In this document: positions 1 to 24,454 of the stretch, piece after piece
Layout: each line of letters begins with the position of its first letter
Position numbering within the stretch: position 1 is the first letter of the stretch
Assembly (NCBI RefSeq): GCF_042477335.2
Contig: NC_091255.1
Location: 31,288,501-31,352,500 of the forward strand
DNA length: 64,000 nucleotides
Source: Ovis canadensis
Lineage: Eukaryota > Chordata > Mammalia > Artiodactyla > Bovidae
Direction: 5' to 3'
Position numbers and translations under genes: made by a program
Notes under the pieces: generated by a model
Databases searched by the model: none
Told to the model about the DNA's origin: nothing
What the model saw: only the letters and a program-made list of their open reading frames with translations

Positions 1-118
1 TGGCAAACCCCACTTAAGTACTCTTGCTTGGGAAGTCCCATGAGCAGAGCAGCCTAGCAGGCTGCAGTCCACGGGGTTGCAAAAGAATTGGACATGACTT
101 AGAGACTAAACAACAACA
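1..118 (+). mobile_element. Bov-tA/BovA SINE, 3' part
   Basis: Ends with the diagnostic CAGTCCACGGGGTTGCAAAA and GACATGACTTAGAGACTAAACAAC. Truncated by the window start. In SLC43A2 intron 4. Confidence 0.85.
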
Positions 119-590
119 TGCGTGTCAGATGAAATTTCTCTGAAAACAGTATCAAGGATGACCTTGACCAGTGAAAGCTAAGGCATAAACATCCTGGCAG
201 TGGTCAGTGTGTGGTCTCAAAACAGCAAACACAGGCGAAGAGAAGTTTACCCTGGGGGCACTAATTATTTTTCAAATGTTAACACTAATTGTGTTTTATC
301 CTTTAAGCCACTTCCTTCCCTTCCTCCCAAAGCTGTCATGCCTGCTAGAGGAAATTTCCCCCATTTACTTTGCCCAGGAGCAGCTTGATCAGAGGATTCT
401 TCCTTATTATTAAGTTATAATATATGACAGCATACATGGTTATGTTAATGTACTGAATAATATAGTAGCATTGTTACTATAACAGAAACTATTATTATCC
501 TAAAAACCCTCATAACATCCTCACCAAGAAAGTGTCACTCATTACCCTCACTTAATGGTTCCAAGACTTTAGGATTAGAAAAGTCAAGGG

Positions 591-854
591 GACTTCCCTG
601 GTGGTCCAGCAGTTTAAGAGTCTGCCTGCCAACGCAGGGTACACAGGTTCGATCTCTGATTCAGGAAGATCCCACATGCCGTGGGGCGACTAAGCCTGTG
701 TGTGCCCCAACGACTGAGCCTGTCCTAGAGACCATGCTCCGCAACAAAAGAAGCCACTGCAAGTGTGGGCCCCGCCCGCCGCAACTAGACAAAGCCTGCA
801 CACAGCAACGAAGGCCCAGCGCCGCCAAAAATATAAAAGTTCTTCAAAAAAAAC
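591..854 (+). mobile_element. CHR-2-type SINE (tRNA-Glu derived)
   Basis: Starts GACTTCCCTGGTGGTCCAGC, has the tRNA-like box B GGTTCGATCTC and a poly-A-rich end; flanked by a 9-base target duplication AGTCAAGGG (582-590 and 855-863). Confidence 0.88.
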
Positions 855-863
855 AGTCAAGGG

Positions 864-3800
864 ATCCTTAAGCTGGTAAGGGCCAAAACTAGAACTCAAA
901 GCAGGTCAAGTTGATGTGCACAGCCACTGGGCTACTCTGTCTCCTGGAAAACACACATGTGGCCCCTGAAGGGTCCACACTCGATTTGGAGGATCAAGAC
1001 AATTATCCTTACCTCTCATGCCTCTCTCTGCTCCTTATTAAGCACTCTGTTTGCTCTCCCCACTAGAGATTTCTTACATCCTTTCCAAAGCTCCTTTTAG
1101 ACCTACCTGCCTCCTCCCTCCCCGAACTCCCCAGGCGACCTCCCCACAGTCCAGGGCAGCACTGTCAGGGGGACCTGCCCTTGGCTGCGGACTCTCCTTT
1201 CATCTTGTCTGGGTCTCCTCCCCGCCCTGGCCTCCACCTCCCCCTCCTCCCTCCCTCCTTCTGCCTCTGCCCGACCTCAACTGCACATAATGGCCACTCA
1301 GAAGCCCTGGTGATGGAGTGAGTGATGGCTGAGGACTGAGCAGAGTGCCTAGTGCCGGCTGGAAGGCCGGGCGGAGGGGGAAGAACCATGACTCCTGCCA
1401 AGTAGGAAGCTGCAGCTGAGCTGCAAAGACAGATGCTAGGAAAACACTCAGCAGGGCGGTTTCCTGACCCTGGCTTCCCAACTGCTCTCGCAGGTTGGGT
1501 GTGGGGGAAGTGCGCCGGCCCCCTCCCTGGCTCTGGGGGGCTTCCCACCACCACCGCCATTAATGCTGTTGCTGCCCCGGGGTAGGAGGGGGCCTGGAGT
1601 GGGCTCAGCCAGGCAGAACCCGTCCTCCGAATGCCATCCCCGCGCGAGCCAGTGGTGACTCATTCGCTCAGCCCCTGGGCTGCACTGTAAACAGGCCCTG
1701 GCTCTGTGACCTTCCCAGAGGGGAAAACAGCAGCTGCAGACGGCCCCTCCCCTGGAGTGCTGGCCTCCCAGCCGGCTACTGGCCGAGAATCGCCAGAAGC
1801 CCAGGCTCCAGCACAGTGAGGATGGGCAGCCCTCCTCAGAGGACCTTCTTTAAGATGTCTCTCTTCCCAGGAGCCCCCAAGACAGGCCTGGGGCTTGCTG
1901 GCAGGCAGGGACAGAAGAAGCACCTGGCACCCTCTTTCCAAATCAGTGATCTTCGGAGCCCACCAGCTAGGGGGGCTCACCCTGGCTTTTGGGGAGATGC
2001 CATGGGCCATCCAGGGTCAGGGTGGGGGGCTGGCATTTGGGCCCTCAGGCCCCTTTCAAAGGTGACCCTTGTCCTCAAGTGGCTGCTGCACACACCCAAG
2101 AGCCCTGTGCAACCTGAACAGGCCAGGATCCAGGTACCAGTCTGGACAAGTGGACTCAGCATAGCTGGGCTCTTTTCTAACCCTTCACGACCGGCAGCTC
2201 CAAGCACACGCTGCCAGGTAAAAGTCCTTGTGGTCACCTTTCCGCTTCACTGCTGAAGGGGTGGGGAGGAGGGGCCCCACTTCCTCAGCCACTTCGTTCA
2301 CTTTCCCAGCCAGGTCCAGCCCTTCCGAGGCCCCCACTACACGTTCAGTCCACCCCTGAATGAGTCACGTGCTAGGGCAACTTCACGGGGTGGAAACCCT
2401 CTGATGAGTGGATTTTTCCCAGGCCAGTGGTGATGGACCGATGGCTTTGGGCTCTCAGAGCACACAACCAGAAACCCAGAGGCAGAGCTGGCTGGGGGCA
2501 GCAGGTGAATCCTGCTTACCTGGCACATGGGGCACATGGGATGCCATGGGGACCCTCTCCTGGGCATAGAAACAGGTCACCCGAGCAGGAATGCTAAACT
2601 CCACACACACCCCTGGAGGGGGCCATCTGTTTCACTGCTATATCCCGAATCCTCTCCCTCCCCTCCTCCCAGGTGTTCGAAGACGGACATTTACTCTGTT
2701 CACTTCAAACTCAGATCCCAACTCCCGTGGGATCATTTCTTCCTCAGGCTCCACGTAAGACTCCCATGAGTCAGACAGGGAAAGCCCACAGAGAAATTTT
2801 TTCATTAAGGAGCCTGGCAGCACTTTGCAATCACTTTTCTGGGAGGGTTTCAGCTCAGAACTCCCCGTCCCACCCACGCTGACAGGGGTCAGAGTAATGA
2901 AGTGGAAAAGACATGTTCACAATGTTGGCGGCATCCACTCCCATCTCTAAGCAACCCCGGCCCCAGATCGCTGGGTGGTGGCCCCCAGACGCCACCTCAG
3001 CCGCCGGCCGCTGTTTTCCTCCAGCCGCTGGAGCGAGTTAAAGACTTGAACAAACGCAAGGCAGTGAGCAAACAGAGCTAAGTGTGCTGTCCAGATGCCC
3101 AAGAGGAGGCTGAGGCTTGGCACCCTGGGGTAGGTCCTGACCCCTGGTGACCTGCTCCCTCCTCCTCTGAGGGTGTCACATCGCCCAGGACCCTCTGAGG
3201 CAGGGACCTGGGAAAGCCAGCCCACCTGGCAGGAGGTCTAGCCTCTGCTCATGGGGGCAGGATCACCCATGGGTACACACACCTCTCTGGCTCTGGAAAG
3301 GGGTCTACAGGCCAGTGGGGAAAAGGTATTCTGTGAAGTTAAGGCCCCTTCGCTAGCACCAATGGGGATAGCAGTTCACAGTCCCTGGTCATCCTTACTT
3401 ATACCACAACCCCTTGAGACTCAGAAAGTCCCCCAGTTAAGGTTTCCCTGGCAACACAACCCCCCTCCCCCCAGATTCCTAGGTTGTCACTGAGTCCCAA
3501 AGCTGTTGATTTAGGAAGCTCCTAAAGGTGACCCTGAAGACTCCTTTGTCCCCCAAATGAGAGCACGGCTGGGAGATCCAAACAGAGTGCCATTGTGCTG
3601 CTGGTCTGGCACCTCCGGGAGCTGATCCTAACGGTTCTGCTTTTTAAAAGGTTTGGGCTGTGTCAGGACTAGATTTGGCTCTGCTCAGCAGAAGCCCCCA
3701 CGGCCCAAGAGCATGGCCCAAGAGCCGCAGCCTGCCCTCACTGACCTGCTTCTCAGTCCCCTTTCGAGGCCTGATCTAGAAAGGCTCCTTATCTGAAGCC

Positions 3801-4725
3801 TTGCGGGACAGAGGACCGCCCAAGGACGTCCCTCGGGCCAGGGCACAGAGGAGGAAGCCGACGGCATGGAAACTGCTTGAGGAGGAGGGTCACATAACTA
3901 GAAGGGAGAGGGTCAGCTGGGGCTGGGGGTGAGCCCCTGACTCTGACAGGAAATCATGATTGAGCAGCTTCTTGTGCTTCTAGACCTAAGGTTATCAGAC
4001 TTTTTCTGCCAAGGGCCAGAGAAATTCTAGGTTTTGCAGGCCATGTGGTCTCCATGCAGTGAGACTCTCACTGTCATTCACTCCGCTGTCATTAGCACAA
4101 AAGAATCAAGTAGGAGCGGTTCTGTGCCGATAAAACTGTGTTCACGGCAACCTGCAGTGGTCTGGATGTGACCTGGAGGCAGCCGTCTGCTGACCTCTGC
4201 TCTAGACCCAAGAATGGGAGCCTTAGAGGGACAAGCCACCAGGCTATCTTAAAACAGATGCCTGCTAACGAAATGCTCCAGGTGATGATCAGACGGTTTT
4301 CTTGTCTGGTCACCGTCTGGCCTAAGCAGCCTTCACCTCCCTGTGGGAGAGCAAGGAGTTAAGAGAAACACTCCTGCTACAGTGCGTTCAGCTTCGCACA
4401 GACCTACTAGGAGCGGAGGAAAGCAACAGACCCCAAAAAACGCACCTGCCCAGGCACACAACGTGCAGTTTGCTTTCGGAGAATTTCAAAGGAATGCCCA
4501 GCCTTCCGGAAGCTTATTCGTGGACCACATAGGGACCTAAAAAACTTAGGGTAAGACCACTGTTCACTCAGATAGAGAACTATTTTTTGTGTGTGTATGA
4601 AAGAGGGCTTACAAAACACAATTAAAGAAAAAAGAGAGAGAAAGAAACAACCCTAGAAAAATAGACAAAAGACACAAAGAAGCAATCCCAGAAGAAATAC
4701 AAATTATCATCAAAAAGAGGTGGAA
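864..4725. other. Intronic sequence of SLC43A2, no gene or ruminant SINE recognised
   Basis: About 3.9 kb of mostly unique, moderately GC-rich intron 4. Short ORFs on both strands lack homology I recognise and lack paired splice sites in phase with SLC43A2. Confidence 0.6.
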
Positions 4726-5240
4726 AGATACTCCATCTCACTAACAATTAAAGAAATTTTAAATTGTAACGTATTATTTTTCACCAGATTGGATTGGCTA
4801 ATGTTTACAAGAATCTGGACAGGGTGTTGGAAGGGGTGTGGAAGAAAACTTCTCAGATATGGTGGAAGGCCAGCATCTGTGTATACCCTTTTGGGAAGAC
4901 CATTTGACAGTCTACATTAAAATTTAAAACATGCTGATCCTGGGGCCTGGCAATCCTACTTCCAGGAATTTATTTTATAGAAACACACATACAGAGATGT
5001 TCACTTCGGCAGAATCATAAATCAGAAAAATTGGAAACTAACCCAAAAGTACATTAGCAGGAAACTGGTTAAATAAATCATGGCAATCTATATTAGAGAA
5101 TCACATGGAACTGTCTAATAATGAGATCAATCTCTAGAGTTTAAAATAATAAGGTAGATTTCTAAGGACAGGCAGGAAAACATAAGAGATACACTGTCAA
5201 GTGAAAAAGGCAAGTTGTAACAGAGTTTCTTTTGAAAAGA
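4726..5240 (+). repeat. Old L1 3' end fragment
   Basis: Contains the degraded L1 3' UTR phrases for 'CTCACTAACAATTAAAGAAA', 'CCTGGCAATCCTACTTCCAG' and 'AACTGGTTAAATAAATCATGG'. Family-level match from memory. Confidence 0.7.
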
Positions 5241-5869
5241 ACTTTAGTATACTTAGATTCCTTTTTTAATATAAAGAGCTACATTCTAAACTGATAAAGT
5301 TAGACTTACAAGATCTTACAGTTCACATTGTACATTTCTCAAATAGTTTACTTTTTAAAATCAAACCATTTTGTTTTATAATCATTAAGAAGAAAAGAAA
5401 ACGAAAAGAATTCTTATGACCCTCCTAGCCACCCCGAAAGGATTTGTGGACCACAACTATGATCTCATTTTGAAGACTTCCCTAAAGGGGATTCATGGTG
5501 AGGGGGTCTTTAATCTGTGTTAGGCTTATAACAATAGACCGTCTTTCTGTATTTCAGAGCATATACTCAAGTTCAAGGACCATCTCTTTCTTTTATCCTG
5601 AAATTCAGAACTGCCATGACATAGACACAGTGTGGCTCAAATAATGGGGGTGATGGCAGATTTTCATTTTTCATTTTGATGGAAAAGTTGGTCATGTTTA
5701 CGCTGTCAAAGAACAAACAGAACTGGGCTCCCGCTTCACAGCAGACACAGCTGAATGGAATCGGTGCGTTTGACAGTTCTAACATACTTTGTATAGCTTC
5801 AACATGTGTCTTACCCCAGGAATTTGAGAGGGAGGGAGATACACCCATTCAAAAAAAAGCTATCTGGTC

Positions 5870-6033
5870 GGGACTTCCCTAGTGGTCCAATGGCTAACAC
5901 TCCTTGCTCCCAAAGCAGGGGGCCTGGGTTTGACTCCTGGTCAGGGAACGACATCCCATATTCTGCAACAAAGACCTGGTGCCGCCAAAGAAATAAACCA
6001 TCTACCTGATTAAAAAAATAAATAAAAATAAAA
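5870..6033 (+). mobile_element. CHR SINE
   Basis: GGACTTCCCTAGTGGTCCAA, box-B-like GGTTTGACTCC, and A-rich AATAAATAAAA end. Confidence 0.82.
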
Positions 6034-6851
6034 ATGCACAAAAGAGTACAAAGTCAGTCTCCTTCACACTACCAGGGCAAGGCAACCAGAGACCCTGGGT
6101 ATTTGAGTCCCCCACTCTGGAGCACACCATGTGTGCGGTCCTGGGCAGTAGTGCCTCTCTCAGCCTAACACAGACTCCACAGACTGCTCCATTTCCACGG
6201 ATGCAGGCCCTGGTAGCTCACCCTTCCCGCCAGGATAAAGTTAATAAATTGAGAAAGCACAGGAAGGCTGAGAAGAGGAATCGGGCCCAACTGGGCCTCT
6301 GGCTCACAGCCTGCAGGCTAGGGGTCACAGGAATGTCAGCACCTCTTCAAGTTCCTTAGGAGAAGACCAGCAAGGCTCCAGGGCTCCCTCAGAGCTAAAC
6401 GAGGGCCCTTCAGCAGCCTGATGCCTGACTCATTAGTGGAAAGAGAAAGCAGAGACCAGTGCACTGCAAATAAACAGGGCTGGGAGGCACTGTGTCACTC
6501 AAAACCTTCTTGAGGGGAAACTAAGGCAGGAGAGACTTTCCTGTTGGACAGAGAAATCCCTTGGGAAGCTTCACTTCTCTCTTCTTTCCCAATGGCCAGC
6601 TCTGAAAGGCACACCTGCCTGGCCAGGTGAACCGGCAGATAACTGCCTTCTCCCTTCTGGGGAAAGATTCTTTTGGCTTTTTTTGGACTTTGTTTCAACC
6701 TAGATCTTCATGCAGTCTCATTCACTTCCAAAAGAAGCCCATTCTACGGTGTTCTGGGGCTCCCGTAAGAGAGCGCTCAGCATCCCAAGAAAGGATCTCC
6801 CTCCCTTGGGAGAAGGGCTCCCTGCACCCTGGCATTTAGAAAACCAAGCAG

Positions 6852-7186
6852 GGCTTCGCTGGAGGCTCAGGAGTAAAGAATCTGCCTGCCAATGCAGGAG
6901 ACACAGGTTCGACCCCTGACCCGGGAAGATTCCCACATGTGACTGGGCCTGTGTGCCACAACTATTGAGCCTGTGCTTAGAGCCCCGGGGGCTGCAACTA
7001 GAGTCCACGTGCCACAGTTACTGAAGCCTCTGCAACAGGAGAAACCGCCGCAATGAGAACCCCAAGCACCGCAGCTAGAGAGTAGCCCTGGCTCGCCTCA
7101 ACTACAGAAAAGTCCGAGTGGCAGTGAAGACCCAGCATAGCCAAAAATAAAAAAATAAATAAAAATTATTTTTAAAAAAGAAAGAA
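6852..7186 (+). mobile_element. CHR-2 SINE with perfect 14-base target duplication
   Basis: GGCTTCGCTGGAGGCTCAGG head and a long A-rich tail; flanked by AGAAAACCAAGCAG at 6838-6851 and 7187-7200. Confidence 0.9.
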
Positions 7187-7612
7187 AGAAAACCAAGCAG
7201 AGGGGCAGGCTCTGTGATTCTCCAGAGTTTTTCATTCAGTTCTAAACAAAGCAACAGTTAGGGGCAGGGTGATTCCAAGAGAGGTCTGTTTTTAGGTTTC
7301 ACTGTTGGCCAGAGCTGCCATAGAAAATAAGAGAAAAGAGAGTAGGTGGCAGGTTATTTTTCTTCCACACAGCTACTAAGCTGGCTTCCCTGGCGCCTGA
7401 GTCAAGGTCAGGAGGCAGGAGATAGGCTGCTCTGAGACTGACTCTGCTGCAGGACTTCCCCAGCTTGGGAGCCGCAAATAGGCTTTGCTGCCACAACTTC
7501 ACCAACAACAACCTTTACTGCTTCGGATAGTCCAGCACATGCAGGTGAATGGAAGGCAAGCAAATTAGAGTCAATAAAAGCTGCCTCAGATTTGCAAAAA
7601 GGTGACTGAACT

Positions 7613-7823
7613 AGAAAGTGAAAGTGTTAGTTGCCCAGTCATGTCCATCTCTTTGTGACCCTGTGGACTACAGCCCACCAGGCTCCTCTGTCCTTGGGGA
7701 TTCTCCAGGCAAGAACACTGGAGTGCGTTGCCATGCTCTTCTCCAGGGAATCTTCTCAACCCTGGGATCGAAACCAGGTCTCCTGCATTGCAGGCAGATT
7801 CTTTACCATCTGAGCCATAAAGG
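7613..7823 (-). mobile_element. BovA SINE
   Basis: Antisense copy: GTGTTAGTTGCCCAGTCATG to the reversed head TTTACCATCTGAGCCATAAA. Confidence 0.88.
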
Positions 7824-7834
7824 GATGTCTATAG

Positions 7835-8084
7835 CTGCTAAGTCACTTCAGTCGTGTCCAACTCTGTGCGACCCCATAAACCGCAGCCCACCAGGCTCCT
7901 CTGTCCCTGGGATTCTCCAGGCAAGAATACTGGAGTGGGTTGCCATTTCCTTCTCCAATTCATGAAAGTGAAGTCACTCAGTCGTGCCTGACTTAGCAAC
8001 CCCATGGACTGCAGCCTACCAGGCTCCTCCATCCATGGGATTTTCCAGGCAAGAGTACTGGAGTGGGGTGCCATTGCCTTCTCT
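7835..8084 (-). mobile_element. BovA2 SINE inserted beside another BovA
   Basis: Two BovA monomers in antisense (GCTGCTAAGTCACTTCAGTC and a second CAGTCGTGCCTGACTT unit), flanked by the 11-base target duplication GATGTCTATAG (7824-7834, 8085-8095). Confidence 0.9.
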
Positions 8085-8116
8085 GATGTCTATAGAGATC
8101 TTCTCAAAAAAAACTA

Positions 8117-19824
<11,708 letters not shown>

Positions 19825-21700
19825 GGCGAGGCGAGGCGCGGCGAGGCGCGGCGACCCGGCTCCGGCTCCTCTCTGCAGCCACCTGCGCGCGTACCTCGGC
19901 GTCAGCGCCCGGCCCTATTCAGCCTGGGCGGCCAACCCGGGCCGCTGCCGCAGCGCGCGCAGCTTGTCACCCCCTCCGCAGCGCGGGAGGCAAGTGCGCG
20001 CAGCAAGGAAGCCCCAGCCCTGCCTCGGCCCTGGGCCACCCTCTCCGCCGCTGGCTCATTCGCCAGCCTGCAGCTCCGGGAGAAGCCGCCCGGGCCAGAC
20101 AGGGAGACTTCTCTCTCAGCTCACTCGGAGGGAAACTGAGGCATAGAAACACGAAGGGACAAACGCGTGCTCAGGGACGTGGAACTAATGCAGGCTCCCA
20201 GCAGAATTGACGCAGCTTGGGAGCTGTCAGGAGAGGCAGCCGGAGGTTCGGATACCTGGGCAGGGGCACACCTTACGGCTGCCACTCCCCAGGACCCCCA
20301 CCAGAGCCCGCCCGCCCGCACGCACTGGAGACCCTTCCCCAGACCTGGCTCCCTTAACCACAAGATCAGCGCACGGAGCTCCGGAACGGCCCGCCCGCGG
20401 CCCGCTTATTGGCCTGACGGCACAGGAACTGCCACGCCATTGGTCGCTGTCTAGGTCGCTAGGCGCTGCGGCCACGCGAGCCCCGCATGGGCGAGGCGAA
20501 GCCGGTTCAAACCGGCGGCGCCAGCCTCCCGCGCGACCCCCGTCTAGGGCCGTTTCCTCGGCAATTGGCTCGTTTCTATGGAAGCGAACCCTGCTCCTCC
20601 ATCCCCTAGCTCTCTCCTGGACCTCTTCCCCGGCGGCTACTCATCCATTCAGTCTCTCCTCCCTTATGCACACATCTTCTCCCTACGCCCTTACTCCTGC
20701 GCCTTCCTCTCCCCAGCACTCAAGCTCGGGACCCGGGTCCCCAGGATCCAGCTCACCCAGCTCCTACTGGTGTGTATCGGGCCCGGCCGGCGCCTTTTCT
20801 GCCCCCCCTTTTATTCCAGCCCTTTTATTCCGACCCCTAGTAGAAAACACTGCCGCACGCTGATTGGCTGAGTCGGGGCTGGAAACAGGCATTAACCAAT
20901 CGGCAGCCACCCGCCCGCCCCGCGGCGAGCAGAAGCCGGTTCCGGCCGGACTGGGAGACAAACAAGAGAGCTGGGGGGGCAGGGGCTGCGTGTGGCGGTG
21001 CTGTAGGTCTGCGGCTTAAAATTGGAGTCACAGTCTGGCCGGGAAGCTCCAGGGGCATTCTCCCATCGCCTCTCCAGAGTCTTACCCGGAAACCCTGTCC
21101 CTGGATTGGGTCCTCTGCTCGCTGTTCCGGAGCTCTCGGACTTCCCCCTAACTGCAAGCGGGTCTCCCTCCCGAAGCCCGCATAGCTCCCTGGCTCCGTT
21201 TTCCTCCGGCCCGCTTCGTAGTTCCCAGCTCTCACTGTGTGCTGAGCACCACGCCCGATGCTCTGGCTCCGCGTGGGTCGTTCTGCCTCCAGCCACCTCC
21301 CCACGCGATGCTGCCATCCTGTCTTCCTTGGGCTTTGTGTCCTGAATCCTCGCTCTCTCGCCTCCAGTACCCCGTCCAAGCGCTGTCTGCACATTCCGGA
21401 TCCCCGGAGCTCTGTCCAGGCGTGGTGTGCTTCTTCCCTTCTTTCCTGATTCATGACCCGCACTTCTGGGTGTCATCCGTCCGGTCCCTGGAAGGTGTCC
21501 CTCGGGGATCTCCACGTGGGAGTCGGGGGTTTTTCTGTCTCCTAAGACGTCAGGTACCCCCTCCAGCCTCTGACCCCCCAGTCCATTCCCACTGCCTGGT
21601 GCCACCTCTACTGCCTTACTCCCCTTTCTCCTTCCTGTTAGGGGCTTCTCTGCAAGGTGACGAGGTGGGCAGCGCAAAACTACTAGCAGAAGTCAGGCCT
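19825..21700. promoter_or_regulatory. CpG island with clustered CCAAT boxes at the SLC43A2 start
   Basis: CpG-rich DNA, densest at 19.8-20.5 kb, continuing to about 21.7 kb. CCAAT/ATTGG pentamers lie at 20408-20412, 20439-20443, 20564-20568, 20863-20867, 20896-20900 (forward CCAAT) and 21021-21025. This is the likely SLC43A2 promoter; the span and both motif orientations suggest a broad or bidirectional start region. Large ORFs here on both strands come from GC bias and show no recognisable product. Confidence 0.75.
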
Positions 21701-22329
21701 CCGGGAAGACGCGTGGGGTCGGGAGAGCTCTAGGCTCCTGGTCTGATGAGCGACCTGGACAAGCCCCCGCGGAATTGCCAGGGCAGGGGGATGGCGCCTG
21801 GGCTCCGGAATTTTAGCTCCAATTGGAGGTTCTCCCCCATCGGAGGCACAACCCGGCGGAGGGCCCTCTTGTCTCCCGCCGATTCAGCTTGGTCTCTCTG
21901 ACACACTGTGGGAGCTGGTTTGTCACCCCAGGGCTGTGAGAGCTCCAGCAGCCTAGTGCTCCTAGACCCTGAGTCCGAGTGCGCCCCCTGCCGCCATCAA
22001 CCCGCCGCTGGCAACCTTGCTCAGACCAAGCCTGACACTGCGGTCTTAGAGGATCCTGGCTGGTTGCCTATCTGGTGGACCCACCCTGAAGAATCTCACC
22101 CGCTCACTTGACAAACTTCAATCAGTCTTTCCCTCCCTCCCTCCTAGAGCCACCTACTTGAGGGCTGTCTCTCAGGCAGTTGTTCCACACAAATTTCTAA
22201 ACTGTTTCAAACACACCTGTAAAGTAATTCACTTTCTCCCCCCACGAAAAACTGTACCTCGAAGATCATAGCATCACTGCCTACTTGAAGTTAGATACCG
22301 TGAAACATCATCCTTTCAATATTTGTTGG

Positions 22330-22876
22330 TCACCGGCTGTTATTGTCCCTCTCCATCCACCCCGACCCCACCCATAGAGTCTGTATCTCCTAAATGTTTA
22401 TCTGATTTGCCCACGTGTGTCCACAGGACGGCAGCTGCTGTTCATCGAGGTTCCAGTCTCAGCCACTCAAATCCATCTCTCCACCCCCATTCCATCCCAG
22501 TGATCTTTGGGAAATGCAAGTCTAACCTTGGTAAATCTGACCTCTGCTAAAACGCTAAAACTCAACCATTGGCACTGCAGGATAAAGTTCAAATTCTCCA
22601 ACCTGACCCACACAGGCTCCTCCCCCACGGTGGTTGAGCTGCCTGCTCTTAGTTGCTCCAGTCACATGGAATTGCCTGTGGTTTCTGCAAGTGCTGTTCT
22701 CTCACCTGTGACCCTCAAACATAGTCCCTCCTGAAACAGCATGTCCTCCAGGAAGTCTTCCCTAACTACTCCCGGTGATTGTCTCCATTATCTTTGTCCA
22801 TTGACTGTTTTGTAGTTATCTATTCATCCGTTTGACTTCCATTTTTCCCATTGACTATGAACTCTTTGAGGACATG
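22330..22876 (+). repeat. L2 LINE 3' fragment, left part
   Basis: Degraded L2 phrases: CTGCAGGATAAAGTTCAAAT, CCTGACCCACACAGGCTCCT, CCAGGAAGTCTTCCCTAACT. Continues after the SINE at 23146-23250. Confidence 0.65.
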
Positions 22877-23145
22877 CTGCTGCTAAGTCACTTCAGTCAT
22901 GTCTGACTCTGTGCGACCCCATAGACTGCAGCCCACCAGGCTCTCCCGTCCCTAGGATTCTCCAGGCAAGAACACTGGAGTGAGTCGCCATTTCCTTCTC
23001 CCATGCATGAAAGTGAAAAGTGAAAGTGAAGTCGCTCAGTAGTATCCAACTCTTAGTGACCCCATGGACTGCAGCCCACCAGGCTCCTCCGTCCATGGGA
23101 TTTTCCAGGCAAGAGTACTGGAGTGGGGTGCCATCGCCTTCTCTG
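22877..23145 (-). mobile_element. BovA2 SINE splitting the L2
   Basis: Two-monomer BovA2 in antisense, with a perfect 10-base target duplication TGAGGACATG at 22867-22876 and 23146-23155. Confidence 0.92.
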
Positions 23146-23250
23146 TGAGGACATGAGCCATGCCTTATTCAGCTTGCTGTAACCAGCTCTTGATACAGAA
23201 GTAAGTACAAAATAAATGCACAATATGAGTTTGTTGAATGAAAACATAAA
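23146..23250 (+). repeat. L2 LINE 3' fragment, right part
   Basis: Resumes with TTATTCAGCTTGCTGTAACC and ends AAATAAATGCACAATATGAG-TTTGTTGAATGAA, the L2 terminus. Confidence 0.65.
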
Positions 23251-23319
23251 TAAATGAAGAAGTGAAAGGTGTCAGCTTCTAGGAATAAAGGACTGAAAGC
23301 TGGGAGAATGATGTAATGT

Positions 23320-23490
23320 GGATAATAATGACCCTTTATTGAGGGTCAAAAATTTACTAGGGGCTTTACTTACTGTGTCATTTAATCCCTACGGTAACCC
23401 CGGAAGATAGCCACATGCCCATTTTCCAGATGAAAAAACCAGCTTTAAGTAACAAGTATGTCAGAACTGAGATTTGAATCCAGGTCTAAT
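23320..23490 (-). repeat. MIR SINE
   Basis: Reversed MIR: CATTTTCCAGATGAAAAAAC and ACTGAGATTTGAATCCAGGT. Confidence 0.65.
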
Positions 23491-23515
23491 TTGAATGAAA
23501 TTCTTGGGTCTTTTT

Positions 23516-23655
23516 TGTTTTGTTTTCTGTGGGTTTTTTTTTCAGCTGTGCCTTGTGGCTTTAAATATTTTAGTCCCCCTGTCAGGGATTGAACCTGGGC
23601 CGGGGCAGTTGTAAGCACCAAGTCCTAACCACTGGACCACCAGGGAATTCCCTGG
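23516..23655 (-). mobile_element. CHR SINE
   Basis: Ends in the reversed head CACTGGACCACCAGGGAATT. Confidence 0.78.
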
Positions 23656-23734
23656 GTTTGGGTTTTTTTTCTCCCAGTCTTTTTGTCAGGAATGTTAAAG
23701 ACCCCACATCAGCACTGCTGGCAAATTGTAAACA

Positions 23735-24300
23735 AATTATTATACCTAAAATAAGCTACAAGGATATGTTACTCAACACCGGGAATATAGCCAATATTTT
23801 ATAATTACAATTTAAAAATTGTGAGTCACTATAGTGTACATGTGTAACATAAAACATTGTACATCAACTATACTTCAATTAAAAACTCATAAATAAAACC
23901 ACTAAAGTACTAAAAAAAATGTAGAAGATGATTTTACTGATTTTAAGGTAGAAAAGGCTCTTCCATCTTTCCATTACACATGACATTAAACCCAGAAGTC
24001 AAAAAGAAAAAGACTTGTCTAAATTTAAAATTTTAATTTCTGTAGGGAAAAGGAGAAAGAAACTGTAAATAGCATTAAAAGACCAGTCACAAACTGGACA
24101 AAGAATTAATATCCTTGATATAAAGTCACTTATAAATCAATGAGGAAAAGATGAACATCTCAATTGAAAATTAGGAAAAGAATATAACCAAATCATCTAT
24201 AGAAAAAAATACTAATAACTGATAAAGATATGAAAAGAAGTTTGGTCTTAGAATAATCATAGAGATTCACTCTAAAGTTTTTCTAATGTGGGCCATTTTT
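23735..24300 (+). repeat. L1 fragments
   Basis: An L1 3' tail (ACATTGTACATCAACTATAC, 23850s) followed by an ORF2-like stretch (ACAAACTGGACAAAGAATTA, CTTATAAATCAATGAGGAAA). Boundaries approximate. Confidence 0.55.
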
Positions 24301-24310
24301 AAAGTCTTTC

Positions 24311-24437
24311 TTGGAGAAGGAAATGACAACCGACTCCAGTATTCTTGCCTAGAGAATCCCATGGACAGAGGAACCTGGTGGGCTACAGTCCATGGGGTCG
24401 CAGAGAGTGGGACATGACTAAGTGACTAAACAACAAT
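24311..24437 (+). mobile_element. BovA SINE, 3' half
   Basis: GGAGAAGGAAATGACAACCG to GACATGACTAAGTGACTAAA. Confidence 0.88.
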
Positions 24438-24454
24438 TGAATCTGTTACAGTAT

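Noticed and set aside
591-854. A tRNA gene at the tRNA-like box B motifs
   Set aside because: The motif belongs to CHR SINE heads repeated across the window; no cloverleaf with an intact acceptor stem.
20207-21733. ORFs of 160-260 codons on both strands in the CpG island
   Set aside because: Low stop-codon frequency in CpG-rich DNA explains them; the peptides are Arg/Pro/Ser-rich with no recognised family and no splice support.
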